This document shows, in pieces, positions 25,438 through 34,296 of a stretch of 64,000 bases of DNA. Position numbers and translations under genes: made by a program. Where the stretch lies: positions 62,001 to 126,000 of the forward strand of contig NZ_FODD01000019.1 of assembly GCF_900110255.1 (NCBI RefSeq), in the 5' to 3' direction. The notes beneath the pieces are model-generated. The model made no database searches. It was not told where the DNA came from and saw only the letters and a program-made list of their open reading frames with translations. The first letter of the stretch is position 1. The number at the start of each line of letters is the position of its first letter. The stretch comes from Actinacidiphila rubida. Lineage in GTDB: Bacteria; Actinomycetota; Actinomycetes; Streptomycetales; Streptomycetaceae.

Positions 25438-26904
25438 TCAGCCCACGGACTCCGCGAGCACCTCGCACAGCAGGTCCACCGCGCCGGTGAACGCGTGCTC
25501 CGGAGGGGTGCCGTAGCCGATGACGAGGGCGGGCGGCGCGTCGGCCGGCGCGCCGAAGGTCGGCAGCCCGCCCAGCGCCAGGCCCCGCCGGTGGGCGCGG
25601 GTGATCACGGCGTCCAACGGGCCCGCCTCGGGCGGCAGTTCGACCAGTGCGTGCAGTCCGGCGGCGATCCCCGAGACCCGGGCGCCCGGCACCCGCTCGG
25701 CGAGCGCGGCCACCAGCCGGTCCCGGCGCTCCCGGTAGTGCAGCCGCATCCTGCGCACGTGCCGGTCGTAGCCGCCGGACGCGATGAACTCCGCGAGCGT
25801 CAACTGCTCCAGCACCGGCGACTGGTGGTCCGCCAGCCGCTTCTCCCTGACCACCGCCTCCAGCAGATGCGGCGGCACCGCGATCCACGCCAGCCGCAGG
25901 GCCGGTGCCAGGCTCTTGCTGGCGGTCCCGGCGTAGACGACGTGGTCGGGGGCCAGGCCCTGCAGCGCCCCGACGGGCTGCCGGTCGTACCGGAACTCGC
26001 CGTCGTAGTCGTCCTCGACGACGAGCCCGCCGGTGGCCCGCGCCCACGCGGTCACCGCGGTCCTGCGCTCGGGGGAGAGCCGCACGCCCATCGGGAACTG
26101 GTGGGCCGGGGTGAGCAGGACCGCCGCCACGTCGGCCCCGGCCCGCTCCAGCGGCGCGACCTGGGCGCCGTCGGCGTCGAGGGGCAGCGGCAGCACCCCC
26201 AGCCCGTGGGACCGCAGCAGGGTGTGCAGGTCCGGCAGCCCCGCCTCCTCCACGGCCACCGTCCGCGCGCCGCGGGCCCGCAGCACCCGCGCCAGCAGGC
26301 CCACCGCCTGGACGTAGCCGGAGCACGCCACCAGCCGGTCCGGATCGGTGCGCACGCCCCGGACGCGGGCCAGGTAACCGGCCAGTTCGGTGCGCAGCTC
26401 GACCCGGCCGCGCGGGTCCGCGTAGCCGAACGCCTCGTTCGGCGCGGCGTTCAGCGCGCGCCGGGCGGCGGCCGTCCACGCGGTGCGGGGGAACGCCGAC
26501 AGGTCGGGGGAGCCCGGCCACAGCACGTACGGCAGGCTGGTGGCGAACGGCACCAGCTCGGCGCGCCCGGTCCGCGGCCCCTCCGCGGCGCCCGCGCCCG
26601 CCAGGTCGGCCGCGGGCCGGCGGCGCGGGGCCGGGCGTTCCGCGACGGACGTGCCCGAGCCCTGGCGCGCGGTCAGCCAGCCCTCCGCGACGAGCTGCCC
26701 GTACGCGTCGGCGACGGTGTTGCGGGCCACGCCCAGGTCGCGGGCCAGCACGCGGCTGGACGGCAGCCGGCTGCCGGGCGCGAGCCGCCCGTCGCGGACC
26801 GCCTCGCGCAGCGCGCCCTCCAGCGCGGCGCGCGAGTGGCGGCCCGCCAGGTCGAGCAGCAGGTCGTAGTCGCCGCCGCGGTCGGAAATGGCCCATCCGT
26901 TCAT
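25438..26904 (-). CDS. MocR/PdxR-type GntR regulator with aminotransferase-like domain
   Basis: A 488-aa chimera of a GntR winged helix (residues ~20-90: ALREAVRDGRLAPGSRLPSS, then VARNTVADAYGQLVAEGWLT) and a fold-type I aminotransferase domain. The PLP-binding lysine is Lys330 in YAGTASKSLAPALR. Such regulators sense PLP or an amino compound and control a neighbouring gene. It is divergent from an AhpD-like gene 49 nt away, a common pairing. An AGTGG...CCACT dyad lies in the gap. The effector is unknown. Confidence 0.9.
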   Translation of the reverse strand: MNGWAISDRGGDYDLLLDLAGRHSRAALEGALREAVRDGRLAPGSRLPSSRVLARDLGVARNTVADAYGQLVAEGWLTARQGSGTSVAERPAPRRRPAADLAGAGAAEGPRTGRAELVPFATSLPYVLWPGSPDLSAFPRTAWTAAARRALNAAPNEAFGYADPRGRVELRTELAGYLARVRGVRTDPDRLVACSGYVQAVGLLARVLRARGARTVAVEEAGLPDLHTLLRSHGLGVLPLPLDADGAQVAPLERAGADVAAVLLTPAHQFPMGVRLSPERRTAVTAWARATGGLVVEDDYDGEFRYDRQPVGALQGLAPDHVVYAGTASKSLAPALRLAWIAVPPHLLEAVVREKRLADHQSPVLEQLTLAEFIASGGYDRHVRRMRLHYRERRDRLVAALAERVPGARVSGIAAGLHALVELPPEAGPLDAVITRAHRRGLALGGLPTFGAPADAPPALVIGYGTPPEHAFTGAVDLLCEVLAESVG

Positions 26905-26910
26905 AGGTCA

Positions 26911-26934
26911 AGTGGACCACGGGGCAGAGCCACT
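26911..26934. promoter_or_regulatory. Candidate MocR operator between divergent genes
   Basis: An inverted AGTGG (26911-26915) and CCACT (26930-26934), with a further GTGGACCAC palindrome inside the left part, lie in the 49-nt intergenic space. Placement and symmetry fit an autoregulatory site for the MocR-type protein. Confidence 0.4.
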
Positions 26935-26953
26935 GTGCCTCTACGGTGGTGCC

Positions 26954-27463
26954 ATGACGACGATCTCCGCAAGCACCAAGTCCGCCGGGGCCGCCTCGGC
27001 CGGGGCACCTGTTCCCGCGCCGCCGCGCCGGATCGACCTGATGGACCGGGCGCCGGACTTCTACCAGGCGATGTTCGCGCTGGACAAGGCCGCCGCCCGC
27101 GGACTCGACCCGGTGGTGCGCGAGCTCGTCCGCATCCGCGTCTCCCAGCTCAACGGCTGCGCGTTCTGCGTCGACAAGCACAGCGCGGACGCGCGGGCGC
27201 ACGGCCTGTCCGAGCAGAAGCTGTACGGCGTCACCGTGTGGCGCGAGACGCCGTTCTTCACCGCGCGCGAGCGGGCCGCGCTCGCGCTGGCCGAGGCGGT
27301 CACCGAGCTCGGCGCGCACGGCGTGCCGGACGCCGCCTACGACGAGGCGGCGGCGCTCTTCGACGAGGACGAGCTGCCGCGGCTGATCGCGATGTGCGTG
27401 ACGATGAACGCGTGGAACCGGATCGGCGTGACGTGCCGGCTGTCGCCGGCGGTCCGGGACTGA
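26954..27463 (+). CDS. Carboxymuconolactone decarboxylase family / AhpD-like protein
   Basis: 169 aa with an AhpD-type core: VRELVRIRVSQLNGCAFCVD followed by KHSADARAHG, giving the redox CxxC (Cys-Ala-Phe-Cys) and downstream His typical of alkylhydroperoxidase AhpD cores. The segment FFTARERAALALAEAVTEL is also typical. Peroxidase or reductase activity is likely but its substrate is unknown. TACGGT ends 6 nt before the ATG, indicating a leaderless message. It is divergent from the MocR-type regulator, which probably controls it. Confidence 0.88.
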   Translation: MTTISASTKSAGAASAGAPVPAPPRRIDLMDRAPDFYQAMFALDKAAARGLDPVVRELVRIRVSQLNGCAFCVDKHSADARAHGLSEQKLYGVTVWRETPFFTARERAALALAEAVTELGAHGVPDAAYDEAAALFDEDELPRLIAMCVTMNAWNRIGVTCRLSPAVRD

Positions 27464-27520
27464 TCCGCCGACCTGCTGATCCGCTGACGCCGGACCGGCG
27501 CGGGCACGGCGTTCCGGCTC

Positions 27521-28396
27521 TCAGTCGGCCTCGCCGGTCTCGCCCGTCCCGCCGGCCTCCTCGCGCGCGGGGGCGACCTCGCCGAAGCGCGCGAGGGCCA
27601 GCGCGCCCAGGACGGCGAGCACGAACCCCGCGATGGCGACCGGGCCCCACCCCTGCCGGGTCTTGTCGCCGAGCGCGAGGACGCCGACGAGCGCCGGGCC
27701 GATCGTCTCGCCGATCACCATCCCCGCGGTCGCCACGGTCACCGAGCCCCGCTGCAGCGCGGACGTCAGGAGCAGGAACGCGGCGCCGCCGCCGAGCAGC
27801 AGCGCGTACAGGGCCGGGTTGCCGAACAGGGCCGCGGGGGACAGGCCGTCGATGAGGCGCACCGCGACCTCGACGATGCCGAAGCCGAAGCCCGCGCCCA
27901 GACCGAGGACCGCGGCCCGCCACGTACCGGACAGGCGGCCCGCCGCCATGCCGATGAGCAGCACCGCGCCCGCGGCGGCCAGCGTGGACCAGCGCAGGGC
28001 GGTGCCGCCGTGGCTGGTGCCCTCCGCACCCGCGGACACCCCCAGCAGTGCGAGGCCGCCGCACACCGCGCCCACGGCCGACCACTCCTGGCGGGACAGC
28101 GAGGTGTGCAGCATCCGGCTCGCGGTGATCGCGGTCACCGCGAGGCTGGAGGCGATGGCCGCGCCGACGGCGTAGATGGGGAGGGCGCGGAGCGCCACCA
28201 GCTCCAGCAGGAAGCCGACGCCGTCCACGGCGAGGCCCATCAGGTACGTCCACTGCCGCAGCGCCCGGGCGAGCAGGCGGGTGTCCACGCCGGAGCCCGT
28301 CCCGGGCGCGGCCGCCCGCGCGCCGACGGCCTGCAGCACCGAGGCCACACCGAAGCACAGGCTGGCGCCGAGCGCCGCGATCATCCCCAAGAGCAC
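27521..28396 (-). CDS. EamA/DMT superfamily membrane transporter-like protein
   Basis: 291 aa with nine to ten hydrophobic helices in two similar halves, beginning LLGMIAALGASLCFGVASVL and ending IAGFVLAVLGALALARFGEV, the layout of DMT/EamA transporters. The second half contains MVIGETIGPALVGVLALGDK. Substrate and direction are unknown. Start GTG 28396; ATG 28384 is an alternative. It is convergent with the AhpD-like gene. Confidence 0.75.
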   Translation of the reverse strand: MLLGMIAALGASLCFGVASVLQAVGARAAAPGTGSGVDTRLLARALRQWTYLMGLAVDGVGFLLELVALRALPIYAVGAAIASSLAVTAITASRMLHTSLSRQEWSAVGAVCGGLALLGVSAGAEGTSHGGTALRWSTLAAAGAVLLIGMAAGRLSGTWRAAVLGLGAGFGFGIVEVAVRLIDGLSPAALFGNPALYALLLGGGAAFLLLTSALQRGSVTVATAGMVIGETIGPALVGVLALGDKTRQGWGPVAIAGFVLAVLGALALARFGEVAPAREEAGGTGETGEAD

Positions 28397-28560
28397 GGTT
28401 CACCCTACGACGGTCCGGCTCCCCCCACGGATAGCCGCCCAACGGCGGGCCCCCACCCCGGGGCGCGGACCTCTCCTCGGGGTTCGCCCCGTGGGGGCGA
28501 AGGGCGCGTGCCGGCCGGAGGTGGGAGGGCTCGCGCCCCGGGAGGGGGTGAGGTGTTTTC

Positions 28561-28592
28561 GGGCCCGCCCTGTGCGGGTGAAGGGCGGGCCC
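28561..28592 (-). terminator. rocD hairpin terminator
   Basis: GGGCCCGCCC (28561-28570) and GGGCGGGCCC (28583-28592) form a 10-bp perfect stem with a 12-nt loop, 23 nt beyond the rocD stop on the minus strand. Confidence 0.7.
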
Positions 28593-28614
28593 ATGCTCCT
28601 GGGGGAGGGGGAAG

Positions 28615-29862
28615 TCAGCGGGGGAGCGCGCTGTGGAGCTGGTCGAGAGACCAGTCGAGGTCTTCCTTGGTGATCACGAGCGGCGGCGCCAGGCGGATCG
28701 TGGAGCCGTGGGTGTCCTTGACGAGGACGCCGCGGGCGAGCAGCCGTTCGGAGACCTCGCGGCCGGTGCCGAGCGCGGGGTCGATGTCGACGCCGGCCCA
28801 CAGCCCGCGGCCGCGGACCTCGGTGACGCCGGAACCGGTGAGCGCGGCCAGCCCGCGGTGGAGGTGGGTGCCCAGCTCCGCCGCCCGCTCCTGGTACTCC
28901 CCGGTCCGCAGCATCGCGATCACCTCCAGGCCGACCGCGCAGGCCAGCGGGTTCCCGCCGAAGGTGGACCCGTGCTCGCCGGGCTTGAAGACCCCGAGCA
29001 CGTCGTGGGAGGAGACGACCGCCGAGACCGGCACCACGCCGCCGCCGAGCGCCTTGCCGAGCACGTACACGTCCGGCACGACGTCCTCGTGCTCGCACGC
29101 GAAGGTGCGGCCGGTGCGGCCGAGCCCGGACTGGATCTCGTCCGCCATGAACAGCACGTTCCGCTCGGTGGTGAGCCGCCGCACCCCGGCCAGGTAGCCG
29201 GGCGGCGGCACGAGCACGCCGGCCTCGCCCTGGATCGGCTCCAGCAGCACGGCGACCGTGTCGTCGTCGACCGCGGCCTCCACGGCCGCCAGGTCGCCGT
29301 ACGGCACGATCGTGAAGCCGGGTGTGTACGGCCCGAAGTCCGCACGGGCCTCGGGGTCGGTGGAGAAGCTGACGATCGTCGTGGTGCGGCCGTGGAAGTT
29401 GTCGGCGGCCACCACGATCCTCGCCCGCCCGTCGGGCACGCCCTTGACCCGGTACCCCCACTTCCGCGCGGTCTTGATCGCGGTCTCGACCGCCTCCGCG
29501 CCGGTGTTCATCGGCAGCACCGTCTCCATGCCGCACAGCTCGGCCAGCTCCGCGCAGAACGCGGCGAACCGGTCGTGGTGGAAGGCCCGCGAGGTGAGGG
29601 TGACCCGGTCGAGCTGCGCCTTGGCGGCGGCGATCAGCCGCGGATTGCCGTGGCCGAAGTTGAGCGCCGAGTACCCGGCGAGCATGTCGAGGTAGCGGCG
29701 GCCCTCGACGTCCGTCATCCACGCGCCCTCGGCGGTGGCGACCACGACGGGCAGCGGGTGGTAGTTGTGCGCGCTGTGCGCCTCGGCGGCCGCGATCTGG
29801 CGGTCGGTGGCGGTGGCCGCGGTGTCCCCGGGGGTGGTGGGGGTACCGGAAGTGGTGGTCAC
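28615..29862 (-). CDS. rocD: Ornithine-oxo-acid aminotransferase
   Basis: PLP enzyme converting ornithine and 2-oxoglutarate to glutamate semialdehyde and glutamate. 415 aa. Visible features are HNYHPLPVVVATAEGAWMTD at the N-terminus, LPMNTGAEAVETAIKTARKW, the Asp in LFMADEIQSGLGRTG, the PLP lysine in VLGKALGGGVVP, and GSTFGGNPLACAV. The GTG start at 29862 has GGAG 8 nt upstream; the longer frame overlaps trpS antisense. Monocistronic, with its own terminator. It is divergent from trpS. Confidence 0.93.
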   Translation of the reverse strand: MTTTSGTPTTPGDTAATATDRQIAAAEAHSAHNYHPLPVVVATAEGAWMTDVEGRRYLDMLAGYSALNFGHGNPRLIAAAKAQLDRVTLTSRAFHHDRFAAFCAELAELCGMETVLPMNTGAEAVETAIKTARKWGYRVKGVPDGRARIVVAADNFHGRTTTIVSFSTDPEARADFGPYTPGFTIVPYGDLAAVEAAVDDDTVAVLLEPIQGEAGVLVPPPGYLAGVRRLTTERNVLFMADEIQSGLGRTGRTFACEHEDVVPDVYVLGKALGGGVVPVSAVVSSHDVLGVFKPGEHGSTFGGNPLACAVGLEVIAMLRTGEYQERAAELGTHLHRGLAALTGSGVTEVRGRGLWAGVDIDPALGTGREVSERLLARGVLVKDTHGSTIRLAPPLVITKEDLDWSLDQLHSALPR

Positions 29863-30126
29863 GTGCGTACTCCGTTCGTCGTGCGTCGGGAGGACCCAGG
29901 GCGGACGCCCCGGTGAGCGGGAGGCCCGGGTGACGGTGGCCTGCCGGCCTGCCGGCCTGCCCACGACGCGGCCGGGGTGGTGCCCCTGTCCGCCGTGTCC
30001 GTCGGTTCTATCGTCGCTCGTCCGCGGTGACGTGAAACCTTTCGGGCGATCGGCCGGGCGGGCGCCGGTTCCGGCAGGCCCGCACAGGGGTGTGGAGGGC
30101 GCGCCCGCACCTGAGAGAATGGGCGC

Positions 30127-31140
30127 ATGGCCTCTGAACGTCCCCGCGCACTCTCCGGCATCCAGCCCACCGCCGGCTCCTTCCACCTGGGCAACTACCT
30201 CGGTGCGATCCGCCAGTACGTGGCGCTGCAGGAGACCCACGACGCGTTCTACATGGTCGTCGACCTGCATGCCATCACCGTGCCGCAGGACCCGGCGGAG
30301 CTGCGTGCCAACACCCGGCTCGCCGCGGCGCAGCTGCTGGCCGCGGGCCTGGACCCGGACCGGTGCACGCTGTTCGTCCAGAGCCACGTGCCCGAGCACG
30401 CGCAGCTCGGCTGGGTGATGAACTGCCTGACCGGGTTCGGCGAGGCCTCGCGGATGACGCAGTTCAAGGACAAGTCCGCGAAGCAGGGCGCGGACCGGGC
30501 CACCGTCGGCCTGTTCACGTACCCGATCCTGCAGGTCGCCGACATCCTGCTGTACCAGGCGGACGCCGTTCCGGTGGGCGAGGACCAGCGCCAGCACATC
30601 GAGCTGACCCGCGACCTGGCGGAGCGCTTCAACACGCGCTTCGGGGACACCTTCACCGTCCCCGCGCCGCACATCGTGCGGGAGGTCGCCAAGATCTACG
30701 ACCTCCAGGACCCGTCGGCGAAGATGAGCAAGTCGTCTGCCACGCCGAAGGGCCTGGTCAACCTGCTGGACGAGCCGAACGTGTCGGCGAAGAAGTTCAA
30801 GAGCGCGGTGACCGACACCGACACGGTGATCCGGTTCGACGAGGCGGACAAGCCGGGCGTGAGCAACCTGCTCACGATTCACTCGGCCCTCACCGGTACC
30901 ACAATCCCGGAACTCGAGGAGCGGTACGCCGGCAAGGGCTACGGTGCGCTGAAGACCGATCTCGCGGAGATCTTCGTGGCCTGGGTCACGCCGTTCCGCG
31001 AGCGGACGCAGGAGTACCTGGGGGACCCGGAGACGTTGGACTCCGTGCTGGCCAAGGGGGCCGAGAAGGCGCGTGCGGTGGCCGCGGAGACGCTGGCCGC
31101 CGCGTACGACCGGATCGGGTTCCTGCCGGCCAAGCACTGA
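30127..31140 (+). CDS. trpS: Tryptophanyl-tRNA synthetase
   Basis: Class I aminoacyl-tRNA synthetase charging tRNA-Trp, 337 aa. The HIGH-like motif is in SGIQPTAGSFHLGNYLGAI, and KMSKS appears exactly in SAKMSKSSATPKG. Other family blocks are DLHAITVPQDP and VPVGEDQRQHIELTRDLA. No ribosome site precedes the ATG; GAGAAT ends 6 nt before it, indicating a leaderless message. No T-box-like leader is visible in the 264 nt upstream. Confidence 0.96.
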   Translation: MASERPRALSGIQPTAGSFHLGNYLGAIRQYVALQETHDAFYMVVDLHAITVPQDPAELRANTRLAAAQLLAAGLDPDRCTLFVQSHVPEHAQLGWVMNCLTGFGEASRMTQFKDKSAKQGADRATVGLFTYPILQVADILLYQADAVPVGEDQRQHIELTRDLAERFNTRFGDTFTVPAPHIVREVAKIYDLQDPSAKMSKSSATPKGLVNLLDEPNVSAKKFKSAVTDTDTVIRFDEADKPGVSNLLTIHSALTGTTIPELEERYAGKGYGALKTDLAEIFVAWVTPFRERTQEYLGDPETLDSVLAKGAEKARAVAAETLAAAYDRIGFLPAKH

Positions 31141-31331
31141 CCGGCCGGGCCGCCCGGGAGGAGGGGCCCGCGGGGCTGTGACGGAAGTCGCTCCCGGCGG
31201 GCTCGTGCGCGCGCGACACTGAGACGGGGTGGCTTGCCCCGGCGTGACCGAAGTGACCGGCCGCGCCGGACGGCCGTACGGCGGGCAGTGGCCGGACGGC
31301 CCGGGAGTGAACTGGGAAGGGGTGAACGCAC

Positions 31332-31910
31332 GTGGCAGCGGACAGCACCACGATCGGCGTGTCCATCGCGGTCCCTGAGCCGTACGGGCGGCTGCTGCAA
31401 GAGCGCCGGGCCGGTTTCGGCGATCCCGCGGCGTACGCCATTCCCACCCACATCACGCTGCTGCCGCCGACCGAGGTGGCGATCCCGGAACTGCCCCGCT
31501 TCGGCCTGCACCTGTCGCGGGTCGCCGCCGGGAGCCGCTCCTTCCGTATGCGGCTCGACGGCACCGACTCCTTCCGCCCCCTGTCGCCCGTGGTCTACGT
31601 GCGGGTCGCCGAGGGCACGGTGGAGTGCGCAGGGCTGCAGGAGGCCGTGCGCTCGGGCCCGGTGGAGCGCGAGCTGCAGTTCCCGTACCACCCGCACGTC
31701 ACCGTCGCGCACGGCATCGCCGACGCGGCGATGGACCGCGCGCAGGCCGAGCTGGCGGCCTTCACCGCCTCCTGGACGGCCGGCGGCTTCGCCCTCTACG
31801 AGCAGGGTGCCGACGACGTGTGGCGCAAACTGCGCGACTACCCCTTCGGCGCCGAGGAGCGCCCCGTCCTCCCCCAACAGCTGGGCATCCGCGCCGGTTC
31901 GAGCCTCTGA
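31332..31910 (+). CDS. 2'-5' RNA ligase / 2H phosphoesterase family protein
   Basis: 192 aa with the paired HxT/S motifs of 2H phosphoesterases: HITLLPP near residue 40 and HVTVAHG near residue 122. These enzymes hydrolyse or form 2',5' bonds or cyclic phosphates; the substrate here is unknown. The GTG start at 31332 follows GGGAAGGGG. It ends 25 nt from the convergent dprE2 gene. Streptomycetes commonly have this gene downstream of trpS. Confidence 0.88.
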   Translation: MAADSTTIGVSIAVPEPYGRLLQERRAGFGDPAAYAIPTHITLLPPTEVAIPELPRFGLHLSRVAAGSRSFRMRLDGTDSFRPLSPVVYVRVAEGTVECAGLQEAVRSGPVERELQFPYHPHVTVAHGIADAAMDRAQAELAAFTASWTAGGFALYEQGADDVWRKLRDYPFGAEERPVLPQQLGIRAGSSL

Positions 31911-31935
31911 CGGTCCGTCCGGGCCGGTCCGCCGC

Positions 31936-32691
31936 CTACAGCGGCAGGCGGCGGAAGAGGGGGCGGGGCATGAGGCGGAGGGCGGCCATCACCGGGCGCA
32001 GGGCCGCGGGCACCCAGACGACCTCCGTGCGGCGGCGCAGGCCCGCCTCGACGGCCTCGGCGACCGCGTCCGCGGTGGTGGCCATGGGAGCCTCCCGGCG
32101 GCCCTCGGTCATCCGGGTGCGGACGAAGCCGGGCCGGACGACCATGACGTGCACGCCGCAGCCGTGCAGCGCGTCACCGAGGCCCTGTGCGAACGCGTCC
32201 AGGCCGGCCTTGCTGCTGCCGTAGATGAAGTTCGACCGCCTCGCCCGCTCGCCGGCCACCGAGGAGAGCACCACCAGCGAGCCGTGGCCCTGGTGCTGCA
32301 GGGCCGTGCCGCACACCAGGGCGGCGGAGACCCCCCCGGTGTAGTTGGTCTGCGCGACCCGGGCCGCCGCGGCCGGGTCCTGCTCGTCGCGCGCCTGGTC
32401 GCCGAGCACACCGAAGGCGAGCAGCACGGTGTCGATGTCGCCGTCGGCGAAGACCTTGCCGAGGACCTCCTCGTGCGTGTCCGGCTCCAGCGCGTCGAAG
32501 GCCACCGTCATGGTCTCCGCGCCCAGCGCCCGCAGGTCCTGCGCGGCCTGTTCCAGGGCGGGGGAGGGGCGCCCGGCCAGGTAGACCCGGCGGGTGCGGC
32601 GGGCGATCAGCCGGCGGGCGGTGGCCAGCCCGATCTCGGACGTGCCGCCGAGCAGCAGCAGGGTCTGGGGAGCGCCGAACGCGTCTTTCAC
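31936..32691 (-). CDS. dprE2: Decaprenylphosphoryl-2-keto-ribose reductase (DprE2-like SDR)
   Basis: 251-aa short-chain dehydrogenase. The nucleotide motif is LLLLGGTSEIGLATARRLI, the catalytic Ser lies in VVLSSVAGERARRSN, and Tyr/Lys in FIYGSSKAGLDAF. C-terminal GLRRRTEVVWVPAALRPVM matches DprE2, which reduces polyprenylphosphoryl-2-keto-D-ribose to the arabinose form using NADH. It lies 55 nt after dprE1 on the same strand, forming the epimerase pair. The lipid chain length in this organism is unknown. Confidence 0.9.
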   Translation of the reverse strand: MKDAFGAPQTLLLLGGTSEIGLATARRLIARRTRRVYLAGRPSPALEQAAQDLRALGAETMTVAFDALEPDTHEEVLGKVFADGDIDTVLLAFGVLGDQARDEQDPAAAARVAQTNYTGGVSAALVCGTALQHQGHGSLVVLSSVAGERARRSNFIYGSSKAGLDAFAQGLGDALHGCGVHVMVVRPGFVRTRMTEGRREAPMATTADAVAEAVEAGLRRRTEVVWVPAALRPVMAALRLMPRPLFRRLPL

Positions 32692-32746
32692 GAGGTCCTC
32701 CAGTTGGTCGGTCGCGGCCCCGCCCTCCGGACGCCCGGCGCGGGTC

Positions 32747-34132
32747 TCACAGGGCGAGGCGCCGGGCGAGGTCGGACGTGAGGGCGCCGTGCGGGTCGTA
32801 CCGGGCGCGCAGCTCGCGGAAGTCGTCGAGCCGCGGGTACATCCGCGCGAGCATGTCGGGGCGCAGCCGGGAGTCCTTGGCGAGGTAGACGCGGCCGCCC
32901 ACGGCGGCCACCTCCTCGTCGAGCTCGTCCAGCAGCGCCCCGAGTCCTGGCATGGCGGCGGGGATGTCGAGGGCCAGCGTCCATCCCGGCATCGGGAAGG
33001 ACAGCCAGCCCGGGTCGCCGTCCCCGAACCGCTTGAGCACCGCGAGGAACGACGGGCAGCCGTGGGCGCCGATCCGCCGCACGATCCTGCGCAGCGCCTC
33101 CTCGTGGCCGTAACCGATCACGAACTGGTACTGGACGAAGCCGCCGCGGCCGTAGATGCGGTTCCAGTCGGGCACCCCGTCCAGCGGGTGGAAGAACGTG
33201 GAGAGCCGCTGGAGGCGGCCGCTGCCGGTGCGGGCCTTGCGGTACCAGAACTCGTTGAACGCGCCGACGGTGCGGCGGGTCAGCAGGCCCTCGGGGATCA
33301 TCCGGGGCGGCGCCGGGAGGCGGCCGGGCCGGAAGGCCAGCGGGTCGCGGCGGGCGGCGGCGCCGAGCGCGTCCAGCGGGGCGTGGTCGCCGCGGGTGAG
33401 CACCGCGCGGCCGGTGCGGGCGCCGCGGGCCAGCAGGTCGATCCAGGCGACCGAGTAGCGGTAGCGGTGGTCGTTGGCGGCCAGCCGGGCCATCAGGTCG
33501 TCGAGGTCGGCGGCGCGTTCGGTGTCGACCCGCATCAGGGACGTCCGGACCGGCAGCAGTTCGACGGTCGCGGCCAGGATGACCCCGGTCAGGCCCATCC
33601 CGCCGGCGGTGGCCCAGAACAGCTCGGGTTCGTCCTGCGGGGTGACCAGCCGGGTCTCGCCGTCGCCGGTCAGCAGTTCGAGGGCCCGCACGTGGCGGCT
33701 GAACGAGCCGGACACGTGGTGGTTCTTGCCGTGGATGTCGGCGCTGATCGCCCCGCCGACGGTGACGTAACGGGTCCCGGGGGTGACCGGCACGAACCAG
33801 CCGAGCGGCAGCAGGACCTGCATGAGCTTGTGCAGCGACACGCCGGCGTCGCACACCACCAGCCCGTTGACCGCGTCGATCTCGTGGATGCGGTCCAGGC
33901 CCGTCATGTCGAGCACGGCCCCGCCCGCGTTCTGCGCCGCGTCGCCGTAGGCCCGGCCGAGCCCGCGGGCGATGGCGCCGCGCCCGCTGTGCGCGGCCTC
34001 CCGCAGGGCCGCCGCGGCCTCCTCGTAGGAGGCGGGCCGCAGCAGCCGGGCCGCGGTGGGCGCGGTGCGGCCCCAGCCGCTCACCGGGGTCGGGGCCGGG
34101 GCGGTGTCGGGCGCTGGGGGGAGGACGGCCAT
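32747..34132 (-). CDS. dprE1: Decaprenylphosphoryl-beta-D-ribose oxidase (DprE1-like)
   Basis: 461-aa FAD-dependent oxidase of the VAO family, first step of ribose-to-arabinose epimerisation on the lipid carrier. FAD-binding segments are ARGLGRAYGDAAQNAGG and GGAISADIHGKNHHVSGSF (His equivalent to Mtb His132). C-terminal GRVYLAKDSRL keeps the conserved Tyr/Lys. In MPGWTLALDIP the residue matching Mtb Cys387, the covalent benzothiazinone target, is Ala387, and Asn385 is Thr. The ATG at 34132 has TACGGT 6 nt upstream, suggesting leaderless expression. It is divergent from the PAP2 gene. Confidence 0.92.
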   Translation of the reverse strand: MAVLPPAPDTAPAPTPVSGWGRTAPTAARLLRPASYEEAAAALREAAHSGRGAIARGLGRAYGDAAQNAGGAVLDMTGLDRIHEIDAVNGLVVCDAGVSLHKLMQVLLPLGWFVPVTPGTRYVTVGGAISADIHGKNHHVSGSFSRHVRALELLTGDGETRLVTPQDEPELFWATAGGMGLTGVILAATVELLPVRTSLMRVDTERAADLDDLMARLAANDHRYRYSVAWIDLLARGARTGRAVLTRGDHAPLDALGAAARRDPLAFRPGRLPAPPRMIPEGLLTRRTVGAFNEFWYRKARTGSGRLQRLSTFFHPLDGVPDWNRIYGRGGFVQYQFVIGYGHEEALRRIVRRIGAHGCPSFLAVLKRFGDGDPGWLSFPMPGWTLALDIPAAMPGLGALLDELDEEVAAVGGRVYLAKDSRLRPDMLARMYPRLDDFRELRARYDPHGALTSDLARRLAL

Positions 34133-34296
34133 ACCGCGACCGTAGCGCCGCGAAGCATCCGTATTGCGTTTTTTGCCGCTTATGCCGATTTTCTCACTGA
34201 GACGGGCGCACACCGATACGCACCGGGTCTCCACGCACGGTAAAGACTGATTGTCAGATAAGGGGCGGTACGACCACTTCTGAGGGAGATCCGCCG
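34133..34296. promoter_or_regulatory. Divergent promoter region dprE1 / PAP2
   Basis: 164 nt, notably AT-rich for this genome at about 34165-34200. It includes the proposed dprE1 -10 (TACGGT on the minus strand, 34144-34139). ATTGTCAGATAAGG (about 34250-34263) upstream of the PAP2 gene may hold its promoter. Calls are by eye. Confidence 0.35.

Noticed and set aside
25219..27855. An 878-codon open frame on the plus strand across the MocR-type gene
   Set aside because: It is antisense to a clear MocR/aminotransferase gene and in a different frame from the AhpD-like gene it runs into. Its translation is Arg/Gly/Gln-rich without domains, as expected for shadows in 70+% GC DNA.
29863..30126. T-box or attenuator upstream of trpS
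   Set aside because: No Trp-codon leader peptide, no T-box core sequence, and the start appears leaderless. Only short GGCCTGCC repeats (about 29939-29962) are visible.
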